Shown here: positions 38,405-50,602 of the stretch, in pieces
How positions within the stretch are numbered: the stretch's first letter is position 1
Layout: each line of letters starts with the position of its first letter
Translations under genes and position numbers: made by a program
Notes under the pieces: generated by a model
Seen by the model: only the letters and a program-made list of their open reading frames with translations
The model's database searches: none
Told to the model about the DNA's origin: nothing
Assembly: GCF_003672135.1 (NCBI RefSeq)
Contig: NC_039512.1
Location: 16,384,874-16,448,873, forward strand
Length of the DNA stretch: 64,000 bases
From: Ooceraea biroi
Lineage: Eukaryota > Arthropoda > Insecta > Hymenoptera > Formicidae
Direction: 5' to 3'

Positions 38405-38965
38405 AATAAACAAATTAATTTTTTAAAAAAGTTTGTTGCTTTTTTATGGACAGATCTCTTACACATAATGCACGGTAGAGTATGTCAAATATATATTCTT
38501 ACATCAAATAGATATTCACGAAGAATCTATTAATGCTTATTAGATCTGCTTATTAAATAACATTCAGATAATTGATTGAATGTATCAAGAATATTAAAAA
38601 TAGTGGCACAAACTTTGGTAGATTTTTCAACGATTTCGAACATTTTTAACGTCGCATGGAACTACTCGGTTGTTCATCACATCGCTTCGCTTTGTAGCTC
38701 CTGAAATATTCATGAGTGAACCAGCCAAACGAGCATATCCGATGCACACACTCCGACGAAACCCAGACTCCTCTTCTTCCCGTCCATTCGTATCGGCTCT
38801 TTGACCTCAGCACCATTCTGCATAACGGTGCATCGGCCTGAACGTTTGCCTATTATGTCACTATATTCGTGTAAGGATATTGCACTGATGTACCGTAAGT
38901 TCGGTCCAGACTGACGCTTCTTTAGTTTTTCGAGGAAATATACGATCAACCTTTCTAGTATAATA

Positions 38966-39740
38966 CCCAGGCAGCACATGTTAGCCTAATATACGTTTCT
39001 TAGACGTATCTAATGTCTAAGAAACATAAAGTACCATTTAAGAAACGGTTTAAATAGAAACCGTTTTTAGACCTAAATTTTAAAAACGTATTTTTCACGT
39101 TTCCACGGAAACGAAAAATGTGTTTTATTAAATTGATTTGAAATTATATAATTAATATAGAAAAAATAGTAATTTCTACTTACTTTGCGAGTATTAATTA
39201 TTTTTGCATCATACGTTTCAATGTACTCGATTATGGAACAAGAGACAAAAATCAACACAAGTGTGTGTGATTCCCACCTCTGATTCACCAAGCGACCGAT
39301 AGATGGCCAGGCCAGACGTGACGTTCTCGCAAGTAACATTTGTGTTATCACCTTATAAATAACCATCCGGGAAACCGATCCAATACTCTTTTCTTCTTCT
39401 TTTCTTTTGAAACTTTTGAGATCACTATTGCTTGAAGTGATATTTCAAAAGAGTGAGATTCCACTACACGAAATTTAGAGAGTAATTCATAAAATATAAA
39501 AATCTAGTTGTTTACAAAAATGTGACTTAACTCTGTCTATCTTTGAGGCACTGATATATAGAATTGATAAATATTTTTCTGATGGTTTCTGAAACGGTTT
39601 TTTGCCGAAAAAGAAACGTTTCTCCTAACGTTTTTTCGTTGGACATTTTTCTCCTAAATAAACGTTTCAATAAAATAGTTATGAAACGTTACGGCAAAAC
39701 GTTTATGAAACGGTTTTGAAACCAATGTGCGCTGCCTGGG
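38966..39740. mobile_element. Non-autonomous element with CCCAGGCAGC termini
   Basis: CCCAGGCAGCACATG at the left and its near-inverse GTGCGCTGCCTGGG at the right bound 775 bp rich in GTTTC/GAAAC motifs. TAATA occurs directly outside both ends (38961-38965 and 39741-39745) and may be the target duplication. No coding frame. Confidence 0.75.
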
Positions 39741-40149
39741 TAATAACGCAAATAAACACGATTCGTTTCTATAACAGCTGAAATTTCAACTGCAAACTGT
39801 AAACGTATGTCTTGGAGCAAAGAACACAAATAATGTACATATCAAAGAGATATCTACCAATTAATTGCTGAAATGTACGATATATATACTTTAATATCCT
39901 CATCGTCCAATAGACGTACGATAATTTTTATTATTTTATTATCACGATGTATTCTTCAAAACTCATTTTGTACAATAATGTCTGTAACATTCCTCCTATG
40001 ATACACGATCATCATATATCAACTGCAGTCTTGCTGTCAGGATTTATTTTGTATGAGGAGTATCTCTGTATCTACTTCTTCAAACTGTCTCCGCTGCATT
40101 CGCGTGATTGAAGACTGCGAGCTAATTATCACTAATTATGACTGAGTAT

Positions 40150-40188
<39 letters not shown>

Positions 40189-42143
40189 GAAAATAAAAGC
40201 AATAAAATAGTAAAGAGATTATGATTTTCTGATATCAACAGTTTCAAATTTTGGTCCAACTTTTCCGTACATTTACCTGTACCGGAATGTCACTAACGAC
40301 CACACGTGATGTGCATACCCAAGGAATAAAATGAAGAAAAGGAAATAATGAAAACGCCAATAAAAAGATCCATGTTCGCACTACTCAGGTGTTGATCAGC
40401 ATTCGTGTTGTTAGACACACGTTTACGATCTTTAACGATGCGACGTTTAAAGCGTCTAGCTATACATGTATCTCGCAAGCTGCACCTACGTGGAAATGTA
40501 TCCTGCGTATATATCTCAATAAACAAAATCATATCCCATGCTTTATTCATTTCTTCTTTACTCATAGATCTAACTTAACAAATAAATTTCCTGCCTCTAA
40601 ATCTTCCTTCTCCTCTCTCTCTCTTTATTTCTCTCTCCCTGTTTTTCTCTTCTTTCTTTGTCTCCCTTTTTCCCTGCCATTCTCCCTCCCTCGTCATGCC
40701 GTATTATCTTGAGGCTACAAAACAAGTAAAATCCACTCTCCATAAGAAAATATCTTTAAAGAGGAAGAGATAGGATAGTCTCACATAATTAATATAACAT
40801 CACACGTAAAGATATTTAAACAATTTTTGTATGATTTTATAGACAATGTGTTTATAACGCAATATAAGTTTCTTCATGTATACGGCGGTTTCTTCATATA
40901 TGTGCTTTAATGTGTTCGTTTTTAACAAAAATAATTATATTTCTATGTAATTATTTTTTACTTTGTATAAAATACAAACAAGTACGTATACTCTTTAATG
41001 TAACAAGTATGTGCATGCTTTATTTGCTTAGAAACTGTCAGTATCTGTTTAACGAAGAAATATGAAAAGGTAATTGGTAAAACACATATGGTGCAGGGTG
41101 CAAATTACAGGAAAAAGCTATCGCACGAGTTTCCATAGTCCGTGTAATAATCTGCGATGAGCTGATTACACTCTTGACGTATGGAATGCGTGAAAAAATC
41201 AACGTGATTTGCAGGAACTGTTGGAGCACACGGGTTTACGTATCTATATCATCTTCCCTTTCTCGTTTATTTTTCCCTTCATAACGTCGATCCCTCCACC
41301 CTCCACAGTCGGTGACTAATGCATGAGGCACGGCGCGAAGGACAATATTGGTGAGACCATTAATCAAGCGAAGGAAAATAATTGCGCATGGGCGAACTTT
41401 GACGCAAAAAGGCACTCCCCATATGTCAGCTAATACCACTTCCCGGAAATTCAGCAATTGCATCGTACATAATCTTTTTATGTGATATTGATATTAAATC
41501 TTCGTACTATATTATACATATTAAATATCACTCGAGCGGAACTGTGAAATTATGATAACTGATCAATGGCACGGTCAACGATGCGACTGAATGGCTGAAT
41601 TTTTTTACATACAAAAATAACGTCAAATGATAACGTAAATGATATATAATTTATCTTCCATATAATCCAAAATCTTTATAGTGATAATCACAGTATATTT
41701 TGTTCCTCCGACTTTACTCGAAGTTAATATTAACCACGCTGAAAAATCCTGTTCTGCAATTAATGATTCAGAACACCCAAATAATCGGCGTTCACCGTTT
41801 GGCATACCTTCCGGTATAAATTCCTTGTGGATGATTCCTTACAAATCGAAGAAAAAACGGTAAGTATAATGCCTTGATTCGGTTCTTCTGTATGCGCACT
41901 CTCTTCGGTTCTTTTTTTCCCTATCATTCCACACTCTCGTTTTATGAGTGGCTCACATTGAAAACATTATATTTCATCACCAATGTTTTTCATGAAATCC
42001 GAATCAATATCAACCGCTCTTAGCGGTCTTTTTGCAGTGCTCTACTCTGGCGTCTTTTTGATCCTGCGTCTACAGGACGAAGCGTGCACTTCCGTTTGCT
42101 CAAATCCTCGACCAGAATTTGATCTATGGCGCTTCTAAGTATG
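39741..42143. other. Gene-free region
   Basis: No supportable gene. A GA microsatellite lies at about 40155-40184 and a CT-rich tract at about 40606-40640. Frames in this stretch lack motifs. Confidence 0.4.
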
Positions 42144-43110
42144 TCAGCTTCTTGGTAAGCCTGGGTTAGAAACCCAGCGGTCCGATCGAAGGGTTTCAAG
42201 CTCTTTTTGCACGTTTTCGGAGGTACGACTTATTTTTGGCGGCGATGCTCGTGAAGCGCCTATCCTACCTGCCTCACGAAATTGAGCATACCATCTAAGA
42301 ACATTGGAACGATCCAAACAATCACTACACACTATTTGTCATTTCGTACACAGTAAAAAATAAAATGTTAATTTTAACATTTTTTGCATGTCCCAGAAAG
42401 TCCACTCTAAATTTTAAGTTAAAGTAACTCATTCGTCATATGTTACTTCTTGACAAACTAGAAATGTTAAGTAATTAACACAATACTTTACATTTATTTT
42501 TGTTATTGTAACTTTAAGTGTGATGTAAAAATAACATACAAAGTAATTGAAAACTACATGGAAGAGAAGTTACAATAACTCATCAGAAAAGTTGATAGAA
42601 CATTTTCGTTCGTACAATATGAACATTTACTTTTTATGTTATATTAACACATGATAGTAATTTCAACTTAAATTATTTTTGATAGAAACATTTAATTTTA
42701 GTAAATTTGATTATTTTATATGTCAAAGTTCATGATTATTTGAAGATTTACTTTAACTTCTTTTAGAATGTTAAACTGACTTTGTGACATGTTGATTGTT
42801 TAAAATTATTGTGTTAAAAGCATTTCAAATAATATTCCATTTCTAAGAGACATACACGATGTTAAGTTATGAAGTTAACATTAATGTAACATATAAAATT
42901 GTTATAAAAATAATAACATATCAGTTGTATGTTAATTTTACATTGAAGTAGTAATCAAAACATGGCAACACAAGAAAATTTTAACATATGGACGCACAAT
43001 TTTTAACGGTGTATACGTTCGTGTACGTTTCGCCAGCTGTTTTGTCCAGCTTAAAACAACATTTAATATCGGCTCTTTGCTTCATAGTAAATTTTCGAGC
43101 GTCGATAAGG
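42144..43110 (-). mobile_element. Mariner N-terminal fragment split by an insertion
   Basis: The minus strand at about 43105-43012 reads MKQRADIKCCFKLDKTAGET, the start of a mariner transposase. After a gap, 42332-42144 continues with DCLDRSNVLRWYAQFREAGR and KISRTSENVQKELETLRSD. The 663-bp element at 42349-43011 sits between the two parts. Stops and frame changes show both parts are dead. Confidence 0.8.
42349..43011. mobile_element. TA-flanked MITE nested in the mariner fragment
   Basis: The ends CACAGTAAAAAAT and the inverse of ATTTTTAACGGTG form short imperfect inverted repeats flanked by TA. The interior is very AT-rich and full of GTTAA/TTAAC motifs, without a frame. Its insertion divides the surrounding mariner remnant, which gives a relative age. 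Confidence 0.7.
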
Positions 43111-44870
43111 TATTGTTGCATTTAACGTCTAAAAAACTAATGATGCAGACATGCTTTGAACTTTTCAGTTAAAATGTTAGGTTTCGAAATGCAACCATTC
43201 ATCAAGAGATGACGTTGCAGAAATTTTTTTTAAATTAGTTGTATCAGAGCCTGTGAGACCGTGTATATCTTCTATAACTTATAAAATAATTTTTTAATTA
43301 TGATTCACCGAAGCTTTTATTTCTGTTGAAAGTCTGCTTGAAAGAGAGAGGAACGACACAAAGCCAAGCACGATAAAATTCTAGAAGAAAAGAAAAAAAA
43401 ATAAGAGAGAGAGCAAGCAGGATAGATGGGAGCAGGATAAGGGGAGAACGAACAGGCGGAGTGGTCGAAGAAGCGAAAAGTCAATATTACGCGCCATGAG
43501 AGATGCGTTGGCATTATTATTACCATATTAAAATTCATCGAACAGCAAGAGCGTATCTCGGCAAAGTTAATTCACCGTGTGCGTCTGGTTCATGAATTTT
43601 CAATATCCTATGTTTCCGCATAAACAATCAGTCGAATAATAGCAAATATGCTAGCGGTTTTTGATTACTTCAAACTCGAATTCAATTTTCGTATTCGAAT
43701 ATGATTCAAATAATGCCGCGGGCAATCGAATAAGAATAAACAAAATTCCAAGTAAAATGCAAGATAAATCAAACCGAAACAAATCACTTCGTTTTGGCTT
43801 GATATATGTATTTTGGAGAAAAGGAGAAATTCCCAAAAACGTTTTCAGGGAATCATAACTAAATATTAATATATAATTTTGATTACGGATTATGCAAATA
43901 CAGCACAAACGAGTGTTATATATCTTGCATACATCGCAAAAGTGAACATGTATCTTTGTACAAGCGACTTTCCGTACGTATAAAAAAGAAGAATGCACAA
44001 GAAATTCGTAATATTTGTATTAACTACGTTTGTTTTATGTTTGCACTGACTACATGTGTTGTAGAAAAATATGCAACTTAGAGAATGCCATTCAAACTCT
44101 TAATAATTTGCGGAAATTTTAAAAGCATTACTATTATAACGCAAAACACATTATAATCATTAAACATAGCGAAATATGAATAATGGTAAATCATGTTGTT
44201 TACATTATAAGCATATTTAAAAATCGTATATTATTGACGAGTTATTAAATCAATAGACCGTACTTTGTCAATGTTCTTATAGATTGTTTTCACAGACAAG
44301 TATAAAAACAAAATAATCCGCAAAAGAGCTTTTAACAGAAGCCTCCACTCGAAATGTACATGTGAAACGTGGCTTAACCGAATCAAAGTAATTATTTAAA
44401 AATGAATTGAGAGGTGGCCTTACCTAAATTGTATGCACATATTTTTCCAAGTTACCGAACAATCGGATAAACACGCACAGTAGAGATTTTAATTGCTGTA
44501 TGAGTGTGAAATTTGCGTGGAGCCGAGGCACTAAATTAAAACGTAATGATGAAGCAAACGAAACGAGCGCGCGACGACGACTAGACTCGCACCGATTTCA
44601 GGCAAGACGAGTACGAACGAGAACGGCACGGAGCGCGGCGGTGAGCACCGAAGATACCCGAAGTTTTCTTTGAAAACCCAATTATCGCGACTTCGCGTGA
44701 GTCCTTTACCGCAATCTTATTTGATTTACGTATTTGAGTTCTCAAACAAATGGCACATGATAAAAAGTACTCCTCTTTTTTATTGCGAACATATATATAT
44801 ATATATATGTATAGGCACACACATGCGCGTGCATTCAATGCACACGCGCATACGCAGATGTTTGTACATA
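43111..44870. other. Gene-free region with a GC-rich block
   Basis: No gene recognised. About 44555-44645 is CpG-rich and ends in GGCG/GTGAGC, which could be a promoter with a 5' UTR exon on the + strand, or an unplaced 5' exon of protein B on the - strand. An AT microsatellite lies at about 44790-44808. Confidence 0.35.
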
Positions 44871-44874
44871 CAGG

Positions 44875-44900
44875 GTGTCCCAGATTATCGCGCATCGTCT
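44875..44900. mobile_element. Solitary transposon terminus
   Basis: ACAGGGTGTCCCAGATTATC is the kind of terminus that ends many insect Tc1/mariner-type elements and is close to the terminus at 24951. No partner end was found within 1 kb. Confidence 0.4.
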
Positions 44901-46538
44901 GTTAACAGCACATTGCTGAGATCATCTAGATATGAAAATTCGAATACATGATAAAAACATCAGAATTATTATATTGCAGTTTTTAAACAGAAAGCGGTGA
45001 AATTGGTCAATTATATCATTTAAAGTTCGCGAACTCAGACAAGACACGTCGTACAGTAGCAAAGTCTCACCTCAAATATCACAAATTTATTCATTAATAT
45101 TGATTTTATCTCTTTCCTCCTCTTACTTATTTTGCACCCACATTTTGCTCTCTCTCTCTCTCTCTGTTTCTCTTGACATTAATTATTTTGTAATCAAGAA
45201 CAGCGAATTCACGGCACCTTGTTGGAGAGAGCAATACACACTACAAAAATTTATTTTTTAAATAATCTTTTTATTGCCTTCTCTACTGCTCTAACAGAAA
45301 ATTGAAATATGTGTATCTTGAACAATCTTATGAGAAATATCAACTAAAATCGAACAATTATACGTGATATTTAAACACACTCGAAATATATTCAAAAATA
45401 TCTTTAATCAAAAAATTACGGACGGTGCAGTTTGAAAATTTTTGTTTTTTTTGTTAATTTTTGCCATAACGTAACACCGTAACGTATATTACTTCCAAAA
45501 CAAAGGATCGCACTTTCATATGTACATACATTCTTTTCTAAAAACGATATAGAGGCATTTAAATAAATTAATTAAAAGCTACCCAGACCATTAATGATAG
45601 AACATATGTACCAATAAATACCGAATTTCTGCAGAACTTATATGCAACAAAAGATAAATGCAAATTGGCTATAGGTTTTATTCATACATTCATTCATATA
45701 TTCCACGGTTTAATTGAATCCTGGGCGACTATATAATGCATTTCAAATTTAAGCGACAATCATATATCCCGAAAAGTATGCACTCATTTGCGAGGAAAAG
45801 TTATTAAATATCTTGAGTTAATCATCGATATACTGACTTAACTGTGGTCCTTCATTAATATAGAATACAGATACATATTTTTCCCTTTTCTTTGAAATTT
45901 TCTGGAAAGTGATAATTCCCATAATAGCAATTTTAACCGAAATTGTTGAAAACAATTGCATAATTAATAGCAGAATTCAGTAAATTCTTTAACGCTTCAA
46001 TTAACTATAATGCAAAATTTATATTTCTTGGTTATTAGCATTTTATCATAAAAATGATAAAATATTCGGAGATGAAGATTTATCATTTATAATACTTAAT
46101 TGTATCAAAACGTAGTCAAATATACGTTAATATAAATTGCAGGAATAAATATATATTAAATATCTCCGAATAAAATGTAATTCGATAAAAGACATTCAGT
46201 TAAGTCACAAGATACGGCTTTATAGCGGTGTTTAATTTGAAGTGTAAAATGCAGGGACATACAATGCCGCTTAAATTAATCTGACAAACGCTTCAATTAC
46301 CTTATCCATCTTCTATTAATGATACGCGTCTCTTTCCTCTCGGTTAAAAGCAAGGAAGATGATCACTGGTTCTAACAAGACATTAAAACAGATCGAAATG
46401 GTGGAGATACAATCTAATATATCAACGATACGTATTCTTCATACTTAATGCATTATACTATACACTGATCAGTTCTTTTCCTCTTTTCGGAGCGGAATTT
46501 GACTAGCTTCCGTCCAATTGATATTTTCGAGGCCTTCC
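44901..46538. other. Gene-free region
   Basis: AT-rich, with a CT run near 45150-45170. About 46330-46437 is the source of the far end of the inverted Sce copy at 50160-50602, so it lies just 3' of Sce and was duplicated with it. Confidence 0.45.
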
Positions 46539-48328
46539 CTAGGTCTTCTTCCACGAGTAGTACATCTCCAAAGGTCGATTGACCCGCCAGAATTTGTCGT
46601 TCACCTGCCGTAAGGTTTGCGAACCGCTCAGCACTACGAGCTGTCCGGGTGAAGGCGCAATATAAATACAGAAATTTAACAGTCTATCCGATTCCGATAA
46701 TTCAGTGTCCAGGTCCAATGTTAAACGCATCGCCAGATATTTGCTCAAATGGTCCACTGCGAAAATAAATGGCCTATATTCATATTGGAGTTCGCATGTC
46801 CATCCCTTTCTTCACATATATGCACATGTTTATAGGATTTTAAGAAAGCGCAAATCATTTCTTATCATAGCTATACGCTTCTTAGCTACGATTCCGCAGA
46901 TTATCTCACCTGTGGCATTCGCCGTTGTTTTTATGTACCGAATACTATTTTCTTTTAACGCCTTTATCAGGGAGTTATCGCCAGCCATCTCCGTGGGATG
47001 TGGTTTGAACACAAGCTCAATCTCATTGAGCATTAGGGGTTCGCTAGGACCTTCGCCTTCCGTGTCAACCATAGAGTCACCGCCGCCAGTCTCAGCTTCG
47101 GCACTAGAAGAATCATTCTCAGAATTTTGGAGGCTTTTCTGTCGCTTCGGTGGCTTTGGGATTTGATTCGCTGGATTTGGTGATGGTGTAGTAGAATTTC
47201 TCGATGTTGTTCCTGGATAAGTACATGTAAAAACAAGGCTGATGTAACAAAGATGTCTATTATAAGCTTACAAGGTGTCATAATCTTGCCAGAAATGGCT
47301 AAACTATTTTCTCTTCTTTGCTCGTTGTCGAGAAACACTATTGATATTCTAAAAATTATTAATCGCTTACCTCCACTGTTCAAGGGTCCTGTTGTGCTCT
47401 GAGAGGAATCACTCTGATTCGCCAAATTTGTGGATGGATTTGGCGTTGTAGGCGCACCAATGTTCAGCGCATTATTGTAGGAGGATGCGTTACTGGCATT
47501 TTCAGATTCGTTGGCGTTTTTTCTCGAACGCTGCGGACGATTCTGACTTTGTAGTTTGATACCTTCCGTGATGGAATTAACAAGTGCAGCTTGCGAATGT
47601 GACTTGTTCAATTTAGCTAAAACACGTTCCTGGTGAGCCTCATACTCGTCTCTGCTGGGATATATTTTTGAAATTAGCAGATCAAAATTTGGATCTGGCC
47701 TGAGAGATCGTTTGGAGACCAACTTCTTTCTGCATGTAGGACACTCCTATAAACACGACGAAAAGAAATGATTGGACATAGAAGTGATTTGCCGAAAGAA
47801 TTAATCTTCTTCAAATAAAGATCATGTTTCAATAAATTTTATTTTTTTATTTACAACAGAATATTTCTCGTTGCGGAAGGACATGTAATTAAAAGTAATG
47901 TCAGCTCAGCAGGCAATCTTGGACAGGAGATTTTGACGGAATAAATCATACACAAATGAATGATAAAATCATAATTTATGTCACAGATTCGTGACAGAAA
48001 ATTCGATCATCTTCCTCATGAAAGGATACGTAACTTATGATTCTACCCGCAGGATAAATGTAAGTTTATTGCTACGTCAACGTACCTTGTTACCGCTCCG
48101 CAAAGCTGTAATAATGCAATCGGAGCAGAAGCGATGTAAACACTCCTTCGTGGTCATTGTCTTTTTAAGCATATCCAAACAAATAGGACACATGAGCTCA
48201 CTGTGCAAACTTCGCGGACTAACCGCGATTTCTGTATTATCGGTGATTGCATCCTGCGGTGTACGATGCAGCTCGTACAACGATAATTCCCAGGTTTTAT
48301 TAAGGCCGACTTGTTCCGTGGATGCCAT
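46539..48328 (-). CDS. Sce: Polycomb RING1/RING2 E3 ubiquitin ligase
   Basis: Four minus-strand exons, 48328-48086, 47746-47371, 47212-46910 and 46756-46539, join in frame to give 379 residues. The N-terminus (LNKTWELSLYELHRTPQDAI) is the strongly conserved RING1 leader. The RING finger spans Cys47 to Cys86 (CPICLDMLKKTMTTKECLHRFC ... CPTC, split over exons 1-2). LVSKRSLRPDPNFDLLISKI and YPSRDEYEAHQERVLAKL follow. The middle is Ser/Asn-rich linker. The C-terminal RAWUL/ubiquitin-like domain (about residues 265-379) includes NEIELVFKPHP, IRYIKTTANATG and WRVNRPLEMYYSWKK. As the catalytic subunit of PRC1 it monoubiquitylates histone H2A and represses developmental genes. The gene is complete. 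A broken inverted copy lies 2 kb upstream. Confidence 0.98.
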
Positions 48329-48499
48329 CTTGATTACATATGATCGTATCAACGTATACACTCGTGAAAGCAAATGGCTGCATTCAGCGGAGAATGGAGC
48401 GATGGAACCATGTAAGCATAGACTATAGACCTTATAGATAGATGGACTGGCCATTGGCTGGTTTCTCCGCCGACTATTGGTTCGCCATGGCAGAATCAG

Positions 48500-48637
48500 G
48501 CTGAATTCACATGGCACGTATTTTCTGCGTAACGCCTAACCGCGTAACCAATCACATTGTTTCATTTGGATATCAGCTTCCGCAGGCGAAGATGTGATTG
48601 GTCGACGCAAGTTACGCTCTATGGGACGGCACCCTAA
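48500..48637. mobile_element. Terminal fragment of a Harbinger-like element
   Basis: Reading left to right the block ends in AAGTTACGCTCTATGGGACG and GCACCCTAA, a diverged version of the right terminus of the element at 48638-49817. Its end abuts that element's start, forming the palindrome CGGCACCCTAAGGGTGCCG. Only one terminus is recognised. Confidence 0.55.
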
Positions 48638-49817
48638 GGGTGCCGTTACATGGAGCGTAACTTGCGTAAGCGTAACCTGCGTAACCTAGTGAGTAGCTAG
48701 AATAGGCACACTGCGTATTCTAGTAAATTACTAGAATGTACGCTATTCTGAAAATTCCATTTTACATGGCGCGTACTTTGCGTTAAATGCGCATAAAGAG
48801 TAACAAGCCTGACCAATAACAGATCAGGACTTCTGTTGTACAATACAACAGAAATAAATCGATTGGTTGTTATTATTTAAGCGTGTTGCTAAATACGCGT
48901 CATGTGAAATAGATACTTTGATGTAAGAATGTGTTGAAGCGTAATATATGTGTGTAATGTATGTCGAGTATGCGTGCAATAACCTAAATAAAGTATACGG
49001 AGTGGTTGACTGGTTGACGACGCGTGTCTAGCACAAAAAACCTGGAATCTCTTAAACATGGATTCTAATCTTGTATTAGCGGTTCTTGCCAACAAATTAT
49101 ATTTATTGTTACGATATGGTTTTCATCGATGCTGATGTGATCTTCTCCTTCAACGTACTGCTTGAAGCACTTATGATCAATAAAATTTGTGGTGAAGCTA
49201 AAGAAGAGCCACCCACAATATCCACATTTATGCTGTATTTTAAAAAGGAAATACATAAGTGAAAATGTATAAGCTGCAGTAAGCTGTTGAAAATAGTCCA
49301 GACATGCAAATGAATATACCATAGTTATCGGACATAAATTGAAATTCTTTTGTCATACTATGCAATCGATGTACTGATTTATATCCAAGTAATTAAATGC
49401 ATTATTTAAACATTTTGGTCCATATTCTCAGCTCACTTTTATGATAAATGCGTGCATTTAGTATATAGTTCACGTTACATATATTATAGAATATCATAAA
49501 TAAATACGCGCGTTTATTGATAAAAGTGAGCTGCGAATATAGTCCTTTATAGAATTTAGATGCATTTCTTAAATTACCCGAATTTGATCCATTTTTTCAG
49601 AAATTTTGGCACGGCGATCGCGAGTCAAAAAAGGATACACACACACTGTCACACACATGCATTTAGCGTATTTTCCACCAGAAATTGGATTCGGCGTAAT
49701 TGACAACTGGCGTAGAAAGCGTAAACTAACTAGGCGTAAGTTTTATAGTAACTTCTATAAAACTACTAGGTTACACAGGTTACGCTTACGCAAGTTACGC
49801 TCCATGTAACGGCACCC
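48638..49817. mobile_element. Harbinger-like non-autonomous element
   Basis: The ends GGGTGCCGTTACATGGAGCG and their inverse continue for about 40 bp (GTAACTTGCGTAAGCGTAAC). Both are flanked by TAA (48635-48637 and 49818-49820), the 3-bp duplication expected of PIF/Harbinger elements. The interior (1180 bp in all) lacks a transposase. A minus-strand frame near 49300-49100 contains KCGYCGWLFFSF and DHKCFKQYVEGED, a possible zinc-finger remnant. Confidence 0.7.
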
Positions 49818-50159
49818 TAAGTCCTATGGATTGGGAGAAGAAGGCTATAGTTTCTGTAGAGCGTCTGGAGGAGGTTGGAAGGAGAAAGCATGCTTTTCAG
49901 CATGGAGGAAAGAATAATTTGTGATTTTTATACATATAGTTATTTATGAAAATCATAAATTATTATAATATATGTAATCAATTATAATACATGCATTGAA
50001 GAAGAAATTGTGTTAACATGTCTTAAGAACATGCAAATGTAATGTTTTTATACAATTACAATTACCTGAATTTGTTATTCTAATTGATTAATTACTCGTA
50101 TCACTGACAGGAGATACTGAAAGCATTTTCTGCTTTATTCAGCTGCTACGTTAAGGTAG

Positions 50160-50602
50160 GAGAGTTCTCAGGACACAACGGGACCCTTGAATAGTGGAGG
50201 TATGCGATTAATAAGTTTTAGAATATCAATAGTGTTTCTTGATACAAGCAAACAAGGGAAAGTAGTTTAGTGGTTCTGGCAAGATTATGACACTTTGTAA
50301 GCTTATAATAGACATCTTTGTTATATCAGCGTTGTTTTTACATGTACTTTTCCAAGAACATCGAGAAATTCCAGTACACCATTGGCAAATCCAGCGAATC
50401 AAATCCAAAAACCACCGAAGCGACAAAAAAGCCTCCAAAATTCTGAGAATGATTCTTCTAGTGTTGAAGTTGAGACTGGTGGTGGTGACTTTGGTTGACG
50501 TATCGTTGATATATTATATTGCATCTCCACAATCTCGATCTGTTTTAATGTCTTGTTAGAAGCAGGTGTCGGTGATCTTCTTTGCTTTTAACAGAGAGGG
50601 TA
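50160..50602 (+). pseudogene. Partial inverted copy of Sce
   Basis: The copy aligns with minus-strand Sce from the end of exon 2 through all of intron 2 into exon 3 (for example GACACTTTGTAAGCTTATAA from the intron and GCCTCCAAAATTCTGAGAAT from the exon). It then jumps to sequence 3' of Sce (compare 46345-46437), so the last part of exon 3, intron 3 and exon 4 are missing. Because the intron is present it is a DNA duplication, not a retrocopy. The donor has become GTATGC and the acceptor region has lost bases, which breaks the frame. By eye the match is about nine bases in ten. Confidence 0.9.

Noticed and set aside
47213..47370. Read-through of Sce intron 2 as coding sequence
   Set aside because: The frame is open by chance, but splicing at GTAAGC and the acceptor at 47212 restores the conserved protein; read-through gives residues unlike RING1.
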